Source: Clostridia bacterium (GTDB lineage Bacteria; Bacillota; Clostridia; Oscillospirales; CAG-382). Taken from it: a DNA stretch of 64,000 nt. The DNA is taken from the NCBI GenBank assembly GCA_017560085.1, contig JAFYPA010000064.1, forward strand, positions 1 to 64,000, written 5' to 3'. A model generated the notes under the pieces. That model was not told the origin of the DNA. It saw nothing but the letters and a program-made list of their open reading frames with translations, and ran no database searches. A program made the position numbers and the translations under genes. Shown piece after piece: positions 17,216-25,394 of the stretch (positions within the stretch are counted from its first letter, which is position 1; each line of letters starts with the position of its first letter).

Positions 17216-17288
17216 TGCACCCCCCTTTATAAAAAGGTTCACACCTACTAAATACAGGGGGTGCAAAAAGCATAGGTGCGAACCTTTT
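17216..17288 (+). ncRNA. Interleaved inverted repeats, possible H-type pseudoknot RNA
   Basis: TGCACCCCC (17216-17224) is complementary to GGGGGTGCA (17257-17265). The 16-base arm at 17232-17247, starting AAAAGGTTC, is complementary at 15 of 16 positions to 17273-17288. The arms alternate A1-B1-A2-B2, so both stems can only form together as a pseudoknot with loops of 7, 9 and 7 bases. It starts 11 bases after the DUF3658 stop codon. Whether it is an RNA, a recombination site or an element end is unknown. Confidence 0.4.
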
Positions 17289-17313
17289 ATGAAAATTAGA
17301 GTCATTTGCCAAG

Positions 17314-17347
17314 AAAAAAGCATCAATCCTTGGATTGATGCTTTTTT
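17314..17347. terminator. Strong bidirectional terminator
   Basis: GCATCAATCC-type 10-base arms at 17320-17329 and 17332-17341 with a two-base tip, an A tract before and six T after. Confidence 0.85.
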
Positions 17348-17350
17348 CAG

Positions 17351-17444
17351 TTAAATCCGTCTTGCGACGGAATAAATCTGCTTTGCAGATGAAATCACTT
17401 CGTGATGAAATCTTGCTTACGCAAGGATATAAAGACGGATTTAA
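17351..17444. repeat. Mini-hairpin array bounded by 11-base terminal inverted repeats
   Basis: TTAAATCCGTC (17351-17361) and GACGGATTTAA (17434-17444) are perfect inverted ends. Between them lie small hairpins separated by GATGAAATC-like linkers: TCCGTC/GACGGA, ATCTGC/GCAGAT (17376-17390), ATCAC/GTGAT (17394-17406) and CTTGC/GCAAG (17412-17425). The arrangement looks like a palindromic extragenic repeat or a tiny MITE. The outer and first inner stems compete for the same left arm. Confidence 0.65.
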
Positions 17445-17463
17445 TTTCATTCGAAAATATCTC

Positions 17464-17487
17464 AGCCGAAGAATCATTTCTTCGGCT
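17464..17487 (+). terminator. Perfect hairpin, probable terminator
   Basis: AGCCGAAGAA, tcat, TTCTTCGGCT, then TTACTTTTTC. It directly follows the hairpin array and precedes the promoter at 17506. Confidence 0.65.
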
Positions 17488-17505
17488 TTACTTTTTCTAA
17501 CACCA

Positions 17506-17534
17506 TTGACAATTACCCGAAACAATGTTATAAT
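17506..17534 (+). promoter_or_regulatory. Promoter of the lipoprotein gene
   Basis: TTGACA, 17 bases, TATAAT; the start codon is 112 bases downstream, so the 5' leader is long. Confidence 0.85.
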
Positions 17535-17646
17535 GATAGCATATACTTCACTAAACAAAATTTAACTGCCCAAGAACAGGGCTTTTGGGGAATTGCCCGG
17601 TTATACTTAATTATCACGAAATTTTATAACACGAAAGGAAAACAAA

Positions 17647-19242
17647 ATGAAAACAAAAAGAATTCTTGCGCTTCTTCTTGCGGGACTTGTTGCAACAAGC
17701 GCGGTTGCCTGCAAAAAGGACGGAGACAAGACAGAAAACGAAGGCGGTGCATATGTTCAAATGCCCGAGGAGGACGAAAAGGCTAAAATTGCCGCTCTCT
17801 CCCCCGAGGAATACCTCGAATATGTTGTTATGGAAAAGCACGACCTTCCGATGTACGTTTCCGCTTTTACCGATTCGGCAAAGAGTGAATACTCTGCCGA
17901 CAGCTCTGCAAAGGGCTCTGTACGTCTTACAACGGGCGACGGCACGGCGGAATTTATCGGTGCGGTGAATCCCGGTGCTGTTGAGCAGTACAAAAAGCTC
18001 AGCTGGCTCTCGGATATCGGTATCGAAATTGAGGCTGACACAACAGCGGACGGACTTATATCTACGCCGATTGACCTTAAAGTCAACAATGTACACGTTA
18101 TAGATTTGATTCTTACAGCCGACACGAAGAAGGAAATGCTTTTTGCTACTCTTCCCGAGCTTAACGAAAAGGCGATCGGTATTTCCGTACCCGACTTTGC
18201 GAGAGAGTATGCTCCCACGCTTCTCTCCTACGCACTTATTGATGCTCTTCCCGAGGGTGAGGATACGGAGGCACTTGCGGAAAAATATCTTGCTATCCTT
18301 CTTGAGGCGGCTTCAAATGTTACAAAGGAAGCCGATTCCGTTACGGTAAGCGAAATTTCTCAGGATGTCAACTGTGTTTCCTTTGATATAACTCCCGACG
18401 ACCTTTACAATGCTACGGTAAAGCTTGCAGAGACTGCGGTGGATGACCCCGCCATCAAGGCTGTCTTTGAAGAAATTTCCGACGAGCTTTATGCTTCGGG
18501 CGGTGCGGAGAGCTTTGACTCGGTTGAGGCTATGATTGATGCTACATACAATGAGTTTGACAGACAGGCTGAAAATCTCAAGAAATATCCCGAGCTTTAC
18601 ACAATCTCCTCCGATATTGCGGTAAATCTTTACACAAGCACCGACGATGAGCTTATCGGCTTTGAGGTATTCTCCGATGAATACAGTGTTCTCGAATGTC
18701 TCACTGCCGAAAAGGATGATGAATTTGCATTTGTTGTTTCCGCAGAGGATTTCATTGTTGAGGGTACGGGAAGCACCGAGGACGGCAAATGCTTTATGAA
18801 TGCCGAGGTCAAGGCATATCTTGACGGTGAAAATGCGGTTACCGTTATGACGGTAAATGTGGACGGCATTGACACAGAGCTTCTTGAGGACGGCTTCTTC
18901 AATGGTACAATCACAGTAAAGCCCGGAAGAGACTTTGCTCTTTCAATCGGTCAGGGCGGCGATATTCTTGCGGAATGCGAGGCGGTTATAAGCTTTACTC
19001 AGACAAATCTCGACGATGCAAACACGGTAATCACCTTCAACTACAAGGGCAAGAAGGTACTTTCACTCGATGCATACGGTGCGATGAAGTCTCCCTCCGA
19101 AATCGTTGTTCCCACATCCTGGTACGAAGCGACAAACAAGGAGGATATGCAGAAGTTCATGCAGGATATCGATACTACCACGGTTATTACAAACCTTTCA
19201 GAGGCGGGTATTCTCAATAAGTTATTCTCCTTTATGGGTTAA
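17647..19242 (+). CDS. Predicted lipoprotein of unknown function
   Basis: 531 residues. A lipoprotein signal peptide (MKTKRILALLLAGLVATSA) ends in the lipobox SAVAC, with the lipidated Cys near residue 22. It is followed by an acidic linker and the repeat-like start PEEYLEYVVMEKHDLPMYV. The remainder is acidic and rich in beta-prone segments, with no recognised domain. The next gene is a clear paralogue over most of its length (EKYLAILLEAASNVTKEADS against DKYLGIAFDSLCDVEKIDST). It should be anchored on the outer face of the membrane. It has its own promoter and terminator. It may work with the ABC-2 exporter downstream; that is inference from position. Confidence 0.85.
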   Translation: MKTKRILALLLAGLVATSAVACKKDGDKTENEGGAYVQMPEEDEKAKIAALSPEEYLEYVVMEKHDLPMYVSAFTDSAKSEYSADSSAKGSVRLTTGDGTAEFIGAVNPGAVEQYKKLSWLSDIGIEIEADTTADGLISTPIDLKVNNVHVIDLILTADTKKEMLFATLPELNEKAIGISVPDFAREYAPTLLSYALIDALPEGEDTEALAEKYLAILLEAASNVTKEADSVTVSEISQDVNCVSFDITPDDLYNATVKLAETAVDDPAIKAVFEEISDELYASGGAESFDSVEAMIDATYNEFDRQAENLKKYPELYTISSDIAVNLYTSTDDELIGFEVFSDEYSVLECLTAEKDDEFAFVVSAEDFIVEGTGSTEDGKCFMNAEVKAYLDGENAVTVMTVNVDGIDTELLEDGFFNGTITVKPGRDFALSIGQGGDILAECEAVISFTQTNLDDANTVITFNYKGKKVLSLDAYGAMKSPSEIVVPTSWYEATNKEDMQKFMQDIDTTTVITNLSEAGILNKLFSFMG

Positions 19243-19260
19243 TTGAAAAGGCTTTTACGG

Positions 19261-19288
19261 AATCGCTCCTTGCGGGGCGGTTCTTTTT
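19261..19288 (+). terminator. Terminator of the lipoprotein gene
   Basis: GAATCGCTCC pairs with GGGGCGGTTC (minor mismatch) around ttgc, followed by seven T. Confidence 0.75.
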
Positions 19289-19294
19289 TTGCTA

Positions 19295-19323
19295 TTGACA
19301 TTCGGGAACGGTTACTGTATAAT
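19295..19323 (+). promoter_or_regulatory. Promoter of the zinc-ribbon protein/ABC operon
   Basis: TTGACA, 17 bases, TATAAT; 53 bases before the start codon. Confidence 0.85.
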
Positions 19324-19376
19324 AAGAATGGATAGTAATATAAATCAAATTCGTCAAAGAAAAGGAGATACTCATC

Positions 19377-21224
19377 ATGATATGCAAGAATTGCGGTAAG
19401 GAATTTTCCGAGGAAAACAAAATCTGTCCCGAATGCGGTACGGAATATACCGAGGATGAGACAGTGCAGACTCAGGAGGGCTCGGAGGAAATAACACAAG
19501 CCGAGACGGAAGCTCCCGAAAATGAAACGGAGACTGCAGAATCCGTCGATGAGGCAACTGCAGAAAAGCCGAGGATGTCGGGCCGTAAAAAGGCTGTTAT
19601 CGGAATTGCTGTGGCGGTTGCACTTTGTACGGTGCTTTCCGTTGTGATATTCGCTGTGGCTCCCGCGGTGAAAAATGCGGTTATTGACAACAAGCCTCCG
19701 AAGGAATATCTTGAGTACATAATCACGGAAAAGAACTCCGCTTCCGAAAGCGTTACCGGTGTTGTTAACACGGTAAAGGATTTATCGGGCGGTATTGCAG
19801 GTCTTAAGGTAACTGCAGAATACAACAAGCACGAGGCATTCGATGCATTTGTTGATGCATTGGGAATTGACCTTCCCGAGGGCGGCGAAATCAGTGAAGG
19901 GCTTGACAGCCTCGGAATCACCTTTAATGCATCCGAGGATGACGGCCTTTTTGCACTTGGTGCAGGAGCAAGCGTGAACGGTGCGGATATTGTCAGCGCA
20001 AATCTTGCCGCAAGCACGGACGGCTCTGCGTTCTATCTTTCGGCTCCCGAGCTTACGGACAGTGCCGCGGTATTCAGACCCGAGGCTTCCGAGGCTTCGG
20101 AAATCAACGCTGCGGTGCTTTCCTTCCTTTGCAGGCTTCCCTCTGTGCTTCCCGAGGATGACAGGACAAACGAGCTTCTTGACAAATACCTCGGCATTGC
20201 CTTTGACAGCCTTTGCGACGTTGAGAAAATCGACAGCACGGTAAGTGTAGGCAATATCACTCAGAAGTGTAATCTTATCACGGTTAAGCTTTCATATGAC
20301 GACATCTTCCATATAACAAAGAATGTACTCACAGAGGCTGCGGCTGACGCCGAGCTTAAGGAGGCACTCTCACCCGCAATTCAGCTTCTTTCCGATTGCA
20401 CGCAGGAATATCTTGAAAAGGTCGGCGCATCGGAGCTGAAGAAGGTTGCCGCCCGCGAAATGCTCCGTCCCGAAATGCTTGACAAGTATCTCGGTATGCT
20501 TGCGGACAACATTGATATAGCAAAGCTTCCCGGAAAGCTTATTTTCCGTGAGAATACGGTTATCGAGCTTCGCACAAACGACAAGCACGAGCTTATCGGA
20601 ATTACTCTTATCGAAGAGGACAAAACTGTTTTCAGTGCGGTTTCAGCCGTTAAGGGAAATAAATTCCACGACAGAATCACCGTTGGTGTAGGTGCGCTTG
20701 ACCTTACTGTGCTTTCCGGAAGCGGAAAAATTTCCGGCGGAAAGAAGAGTGGCGAGTATGAAATCGGTCCCGGTGCGGAGTATATAAGAGCAGAGCTTCA
20801 CGATTTCGATATCAAGAAGTGGAATAAGAGCGGTCTTATGTCCGGCACAATAAAGCTCAGCATAGGAAGAGCCGTTACCTCTACCCTTCTTGAGAAGTTC
20901 GTAAGCAAGGCTTATACCGACGTAATTCGCGACAGTGAAATAACTCTCAGTTTTGAACGCACGGGACTTCTAGATGCAGGATTCGATGCGAGACTCGGAT
21001 ACAAGGGCGAGGATGTTGCTTCGGTAAGCGTAACGGCGGGCGTATCAAAGGCGGAAAGCATTGCCATTCCCGAAAGCACGGTTGATGTATCATCTCCCGA
21101 GGGATTTGCAGAATTCTATTCTACAATGAGCGCGGACGGTGTTATTTCCTCGCTTGAGAAGGTTAATGCTCCGTCGGGAATGATTGAGGCGGCAAAGAGC
21201 TTAAATAAGCGTCTCGGTAAATAA
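19377..21224 (+). CDS. Zinc-ribbon membrane-anchored protein, paralogue of the preceding lipoprotein
   Basis: 615 residues. A zinc ribbon, CKNCGKEF then CPECGTEY, occupies residues 3-21. An acidic low-complexity linker follows to about residue 62, then one transmembrane helix at about residues 70-95 (AVIGIAVAVALCTVLSVVIF) and a long extracytoplasmic part. That part begins PKEYLEYIITEKNSASESV and aligns throughout with the lipoprotein at 17647, so the same domain is anchored by a lipid in one copy and by a helix with a cytoplasmic zinc ribbon in the other. The function is unknown. Only 34 bases and no terminator separate it from the ABC ATPase gene. Confidence 0.82.
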   Translation: MICKNCGKEFSEENKICPECGTEYTEDETVQTQEGSEEITQAETEAPENETETAESVDEATAEKPRMSGRKKAVIGIAVAVALCTVLSVVIFAVAPAVKNAVIDNKPPKEYLEYIITEKNSASESVTGVVNTVKDLSGGIAGLKVTAEYNKHEAFDAFVDALGIDLPEGGEISEGLDSLGITFNASEDDGLFALGAGASVNGADIVSANLAASTDGSAFYLSAPELTDSAAVFRPEASEASEINAAVLSFLCRLPSVLPEDDRTNELLDKYLGIAFDSLCDVEKIDSTVSVGNITQKCNLITVKLSYDDIFHITKNVLTEAAADAELKEALSPAIQLLSDCTQEYLEKVGASELKKVAAREMLRPEMLDKYLGMLADNIDIAKLPGKLIFRENTVIELRTNDKHELIGITLIEEDKTVFSAVSAVKGNKFHDRITVGVGALDLTVLSGSGKISGGKKSGEYEIGPGAEYIRAELHDFDIKKWNKSGLMSGTIKLSIGRAVTSTLLEKFVSKAYTDVIRDSEITLSFERTGLLDAGFDARLGYKGEDVASVSVTAGVSKAESIAIPESTVDVSSPEGFAEFYSTMSADGVISSLEKVNAPSGMIEAAKSLNKRLGK

Positions 21225-21258
21225 TACCTTGCCATTGTAATATTGATTGGAACAAATT

Positions 21259-21927
21259 ATGGAAATTAAAAACATCAGCAAAAGCTACGGTAAAAAGACG
21301 GTACTGAAGGATATTTCCTTCTCCGCAGACGAGGGCGTCTGCATAGGTATTGTAGGCGGAAACGGAAGCGGAAAGTCTACTCTTCTGAATATTCTCTCTG
21401 GTGTTACACGGTGCGATGGCGGATGCTTTGAGTATGACGGTGTGAATCTTTTCGGAAATCGCAAGAGCCGTGCGGAGATTATCGGATATGTTCCTCAGAG
21501 CACTCCGCTTATAGAGGAGCTTTCGGCACTTGACAATCTTCGACTGTGGTATACGGGTGAGGAAATAAAGAGAGAGCTTTCGGGCGGTGTTCTTGAAAAG
21601 CTCGGCATAGGGGAATTTCTGAAGGTTACTGTTTCTAAGCTTTCGGGCGGTATGAAAAAGAGGCTTGCCATAGGGTGTGCCGTGGCGCACAGTCCGAAAA
21701 TTCTGCTTCTTGACGAGCCCTCCGCGGCACTTGACGTTGTATGCAAGCAGACCATCCGAGAATATATCCGTGACTTTAAAGCAAAGGGCGGCATTGTGAT
21801 TATTGCCACTCACGACACGGACGAGCTTCCTCTTTGTGACAGGATATACCTTCTGAAGGGCGGAAGTCTTTGTGAGTACCGCTATGACGGAAGCGTTGAG
21901 GGGCTTATTGCGGAGCTGAAAAAATGA
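21259..21927 (+). CDS. ABC transporter ATP-binding protein
   Basis: 222 residues with the full set: Walker A GGNGSGKST near residue 36, Q-loop VPQSTPLIEELSALDNL, signature KLSGGMKKR, Walker B ILLLDEPSAALD and switch His in ATHDTDEL. It should power the two ABC-2 permeases that follow. I prefer the ATG at 21259 (MEIKNISKSYG) to the upstream TTG at 21247. The last codons overlap the permease start as ATGA. The small single-domain form with two permeases resembles drug, bacteriocin or lipid exporters. Confidence 0.93.
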   Translation: MEIKNISKSYGKKTVLKDISFSADEGVCIGIVGGNGSGKSTLLNILSGVTRCDGGCFEYDGVNLFGNRKSRAEIIGYVPQSTPLIEELSALDNLRLWYTGEEIKRELSGGVLEKLGIGEFLKVTVSKLSGGMKKRLAIGCAVAHSPKILLLDEPSAALDVVCKQTIREYIRDFKAKGGIVIIATHDTDELPLCDRIYLLKGGSLCEYRYDGSVEGLIAELKK

Positions 21928-23159
21928 AAAGAAAAGCCTATCCCCTTCTTCTTCTGAAAAGGGCACTTAAAATTTATCCGTCGATTCTTGCAACCACACT
22001 TGCAACTGTTCTCGCTCTTTCTCTTGCGGCGTTTGCCATAATCGGAAGCATTGCGAAGGAAAACGGCACAAGGGTTGCAATCGGTATTGTGGGCGACACG
22101 ACGGAGACCTTCTTTGACGTTGGTATTGACGTTATAAAAAATATTGACAGCTCGAGATTCTACATTGACCTTCGCTCGATGTCGGAGGCAGAGGCAAGCG
22201 ATGCTCTTGCGAGAGATGAGATTATGGGATATCTTGTTATCCCCGATGATTTTATCGACAGTATTGCTTCCCTTGAAAGCTCGGGAGCGACCTATTATAT
22301 TGCAAACAAGCCCGACAGTCTCGGAACGGTGCTCACCCGTGAGGTTATTGACACGGTTTCGGTATATGTTGCGGAAACACAGCGCGTTGCGGCAGGACTT
22401 CGGAGCTTTATAAGGGCAAACGGACTTGTCAAGGGTGACAGTATAAACGAGGTGAGCAAGGCTATCATCACAAACGTGCTTCTCAGTCGGAGCTCCCTTT
22501 ACGAGACGGAATTTACGGGCGTTGCGGGCAGCATTTCCACGGGAGGATATTATCTTGTCGGGATGCTTCTGATGCTTATGCTTTTATGGGGAATTTCCTG
22601 CTGTGCGCTTTTCACGGGCAGAGATATTGCTCTGTCGAAATTCCTTTATTCAAGAGGTATCGGCAGCGGTATGCAGATGCTTTGCGAGTATGCCGTTTTT
22701 ATGCTTGTGACTCTTGTGACTATGATTGTATTTGCGGTAATATTCGGCACAGTTACCTATAACTTCAGCCTCGGAATTCCCGAGCTTGAGGTAGCGGACG
22801 TTATGTCCTGCGTGGGATTTGTATTCGCTTCAATTCCCGTGATTCTTGCCGTTTGCGCTATGCAGATGATGTTATTCGAGGCTGTGGACGGAACGGTTTC
22901 TGCGCTTATTACTCAGTTTTTGTGTGCGGTCGGATTCGGATATATTTCGGGATGCTTTTATCCCAACTATTTCTTCCCCGATTCTGTCCGTACGGTGGCG
23001 AATATTCTTCCCGTGGGAGCGGGCTTCGCTTATATGAGAGCTGTGTTGACCTCACGGCTTGCACCTATGCAGGTGGTTTTACTGCTCGGATATGCGGGCT
23101 TGTTCTTTGCGGCTTCCGTTGCTTTGAGAAAAAAGAAGATGGCAGGTGATTTGAGATGA
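21924..23159 (+). CDS. ABC-2 type transporter permease
   Basis: 411 residues. One N-terminal transmembrane helix (about 20-42), then an extracytoplasmic domain of roughly 170 residues (VAIGIVGDTTETFFDVG to about 215), then about five helices in the C-terminal half (GGYYLVGMLLMLMLLWGISC, MLVTLVTMIVFAVIFG, VVLLLGYAGLFFAASVAL). This is the ABC2_membrane_3/YhgE-like layout. It overlaps the ATPase gene by ATGA and the second permease by ATGA, so the three proteins are translationally coupled and probably form one heteromeric exporter. The substrate is unknown. Confidence 0.88.
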   Translation: MKRKAYPLLLLKRALKIYPSILATTLATVLALSLAAFAIIGSIAKENGTRVAIGIVGDTTETFFDVGIDVIKNIDSSRFYIDLRSMSEAEASDALARDEIMGYLVIPDDFIDSIASLESSGATYYIANKPDSLGTVLTREVIDTVSVYVAETQRVAAGLRSFIRANGLVKGDSINEVSKAIITNVLLSRSSLYETEFTGVAGSISTGGYYLVGMLLMLMLLWGISCCALFTGRDIALSKFLYSRGIGSGMQMLCEYAVFMLVTLVTMIVFAVIFGTVTYNFSLGIPELEVADVMSCVGFVFASIPVILAVCAMQMMLFEAVDGTVSALITQFLCAVGFGYISGCFYPNYFFPDSVRTVANILPVGAGFAYMRAVLTSRLAPMQVVLLLGYAGLFFAASVALRKKKMAGDLR

Positions 23160-24304
23160 AAAGAAAAATCAGGGACCTTGCCGTCTGGTTTATTATGCTA
23201 TGCAAAAGGCTTCTTCTGAAGCCGAGCTTTATTGCTCTGCTCATTATTATTCCGCTTTCGGTGGTTGCTCTTAAGTTATGCACCGCCGAGGGAAGCGGAG
23301 CTCTGAAGATAGGGCTTTACAGCTATGGCTCGGAGCTCGGAGAGGAAATAACAAAGTCGCTTCTTGCAAGGGACAGCATAATTCATTTTGAGTCTTTTGA
23401 CTCTGAGGATGAAGTGAGAAATGCCGTGATTTCGGGCAAACTTCAGGCTGCGTGGATATTCCCCGCGGACATTGAGCAAAGAATAAAAACGAACGCTGAC
23501 AACGGCACCGCAAGACCTCTTGTGAATGTTATTCAGCGGGAAAGCAGTGCTTCTCTCGGGCTTTCGGGTGAGATTCTTTACGGGGCTTTGCATCCCTATG
23601 TCAGCTATGAAAATTACGCAAGCTTTATAGAAAAGAAATACGGAGATACTCACTCGGCCTCCGACGAGGAGATAAGAAGTCATTACTATACGGCTTTTCA
23701 GCCCGATTCTATAATAGAAATCCGTGTACTCGGAGAGGAGCAGGCTGCAAATATCAACACGGACATTCTCTCCTTCCCCGTCCGCGGTATTCTTGCCGTT
23801 CTTATGGTATTATGCGGACTTGCCTCGGCTATGGTCTTCAAGGAGGACAAAAGGGCGGGCAGATTCGGATTTCTGTCGCCGTCAATGCAGATTCTTCCCG
23901 AATTCGGTTGTATTCTTGCGGGCGTGGTATTATCCTGCATCCCCGTGGGAATTTCGCTGATATTCCTTGAGCTCGGTACGGCGTTTTATTCGGAGGTACT
24001 CTCGCTGGTGCTTTATGCTTTCGCTTCTTCGGGCTTCTGTCTCTTATGCTCGCAGATATTCCGCAGCACGGCACGGCTCGGTGCGGTAACGCCGTTTATT
24101 ATAATTGCGATGCTTGTTCTGTGTCCGATTTTTATAGATATCGGAATCGGGGCAAGGGTGATATTCCCGCCGTCGCTTTATCTTTATGCTCCGTACAATG
24201 CGGGGTATTTGGGGTATCTGGCGGTGTATTCGATAATCAGCATCGGGCTTTCGGTATTGATAAAATTTACTCTTTGCGGTATTTTCCCAAGGAACTCAAA
24301 ATGA
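23156..24304 (+). CDS. ABC-2 type transporter permease, second subunit
   Basis: 382 residues with the same layout as its neighbour: helix at about 20-40 (PSFIALLIIIPLSVVALKL), an extracytoplasmic domain to about residue 200 (LKIGLYSYGSELGEEITKSL, AAWIFPADIEQRI), then about five helices. It is likely the partner of the 21924 permease. It ends at a bidirectional terminator, so the unit running from 19377 closes here. Confidence 0.88.
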   Translation: MKRKIRDLAVWFIMLCKRLLLKPSFIALLIIIPLSVVALKLCTAEGSGALKIGLYSYGSELGEEITKSLLARDSIIHFESFDSEDEVRNAVISGKLQAAWIFPADIEQRIKTNADNGTARPLVNVIQRESSASLGLSGEILYGALHPYVSYENYASFIEKKYGDTHSASDEEIRSHYYTAFQPDSIIEIRVLGEEQAANINTDILSFPVRGILAVLMVLCGLASAMVFKEDKRAGRFGFLSPSMQILPEFGCILAGVVLSCIPVGISLIFLELGTAFYSEVLSLVLYAFASSGFCLLCSQIFRSTARLGAVTPFIIIAMLVLCPIFIDIGIGARVIFPPSLYLYAPYNAGYLGYLAVYSIISIGLSVLIKFTLCGIFPRNSK

Positions 24305-24308
24305 CAAA

Positions 24309-24338
24309 AAAAGGGCGTGTAAGCTTTAAGCCTACACG
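24309..24338. terminator. Bidirectional terminator
   Basis: GGCGTGTA pairs with TACACGTCC around a short A/T loop, with a T run on each strand, between the convergent permease and isomerase genes. Confidence 0.75.
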
Positions 24339-24376
24339 TCCTTATGTTTTATTTATTCGCTTGTGTCACAAGGGAA

Positions 24377-25351
24377 TTATGCCCAGAACATTCCGGAGGG
24401 CTTGGGCTCGGAGATGATTACGCTCTTGAGGAACGCAATTGCCTTTTCGAGACCTTCCTTGCTTGTCATATAGCTGTCCTCGTGCTCGATGGACATAACG
24501 TGGTTGTAGCCGACAATCTGAAGTGCGGAAACCATTTCCTTCCATGCTTCAACGCTTGTGCCGTAGCCGAGGCTTCTGAATACCCAGCTTCTGTTGATTT
24601 CGTCACCGTAGTGCTTTGTATCGAGAACGCCGTTTACAGCTGTGTTGTACTTGTCAATCTTTGTATCCTTTGCGTGGAAGTGGAACATTGCGCCTGCCTT
24701 ACCGATTTCGATAATAGCCTTTGCGGGGTCAATGCCCTGCCAGATAAGGTGAGAGGGGTCGAAGTTCGCACCGATGCAGTCACCTACGGCATTTCTGAGT
24801 CTGAAGAGTGTTTCGGGGTTATATACGCAGAAGCCGGGATGCATTTCGAATGCAATCTTTGTTACGCCGTACTTCTTTGCAACCTCAGCCTTCTTGTTCC
24901 AGTAAGGAATGAGAACATCGTTCCACTGGTAGTCAAGAACCTTGAGGTATTCATCCGGCCAGGGGCAGGTTACCCAGTTGGGCATCTTGTCCTCAGGGCT
25001 TCCACCGGGACAGCCGGAGAATGTGATAACTGTATCGAGGTCAAGCTCGTTTGCAAGCTGACAAGCTCTGTCGAATTCATAGTCGCACTTTGCAGCGAAT
25101 TCCTTATCGGGAGCAACGCCGTTACCGTGAACGGAAAGTGCGGAGATGATTGTACCGTACTTGGGGAAAAGCTCCTTATAAGCCTTGAGCTTTGCCTTAT
25201 CTGCGAGAAGCTCCTCGGGCTTGGAGTGAGCATCACCCGGATAACCACCTACGCCGATTTCAACAGCCTCAACGCCGAGAGATGTAACATATTTAAGCAT
25301 TTCTTCCACCGGCATATCGCCAAGCGGAACTGTAACAAGACCTAATTTCAT
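24377..25351 (-). CDS. Sugar phosphate isomerase/epimerase (IolE/IolI-like TIM barrel)
   Basis: 324 residues of the AP endonuclease 2 TIM-barrel family. Likely metal ligands are the Glu of AFEMHPGF, the Asp and His of NFDPSHL, the His of FHFHAKD and the C-terminal Glu of MSIEHED. It starts at an ATG after AGGAGGA, 43 bases downstream of the Gfo/Idh gene on the same strand. The two enzymes commonly pair in inositol, scyllo-inositol or glycoside-ketosugar catabolism: the dehydrogenase oxidises a ring hydroxyl and the isomerase/epimerase or lyase acts next. The substrate is not determined. Confidence 0.88.
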   Translation of the reverse strand: MKLGLVTVPLGDMPVEEMLKYVTSLGVEAVEIGVGGYPGDAHSKPEELLADKAKLKAYKELFPKYGTIISALSVHGNGVAPDKEFAAKCDYEFDRACQLANELDLDTVITFSGCPGGSPEDKMPNWVTCPWPDEYLKVLDYQWNDVLIPYWNKKAEVAKKYGVTKIAFEMHPGFCVYNPETLFRLRNAVGDCIGANFDPSHLIWQGIDPAKAIIEIGKAGAMFHFHAKDTKIDKYNTAVNGVLDTKHYGDEINRSWVFRSLGYGTSVEAWKEMVSALQIVGYNHVMSIEHEDSYMTSKEGLEKAIAFLKSVIISEPKPSGMFWA

Positions 25352-25394
25352 TGGTTTGTCCTCCTGTAAAAATTAAATTTCAGCACCTTAAAAA

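Noticed and set aside
17351-17444. CRISPR array
   Set aside because: The GATGAAATC-like linkers are too short and the intervening units are palindromes, not spacers; no cas genes.
24344-25345. 333-codon open frame on the plus strand
   Set aside because: It lies exactly opposite the isomerase gene, reads as Cys/Val-rich sequence with no ribosome site, and is a codon-bias mirror of the real gene.
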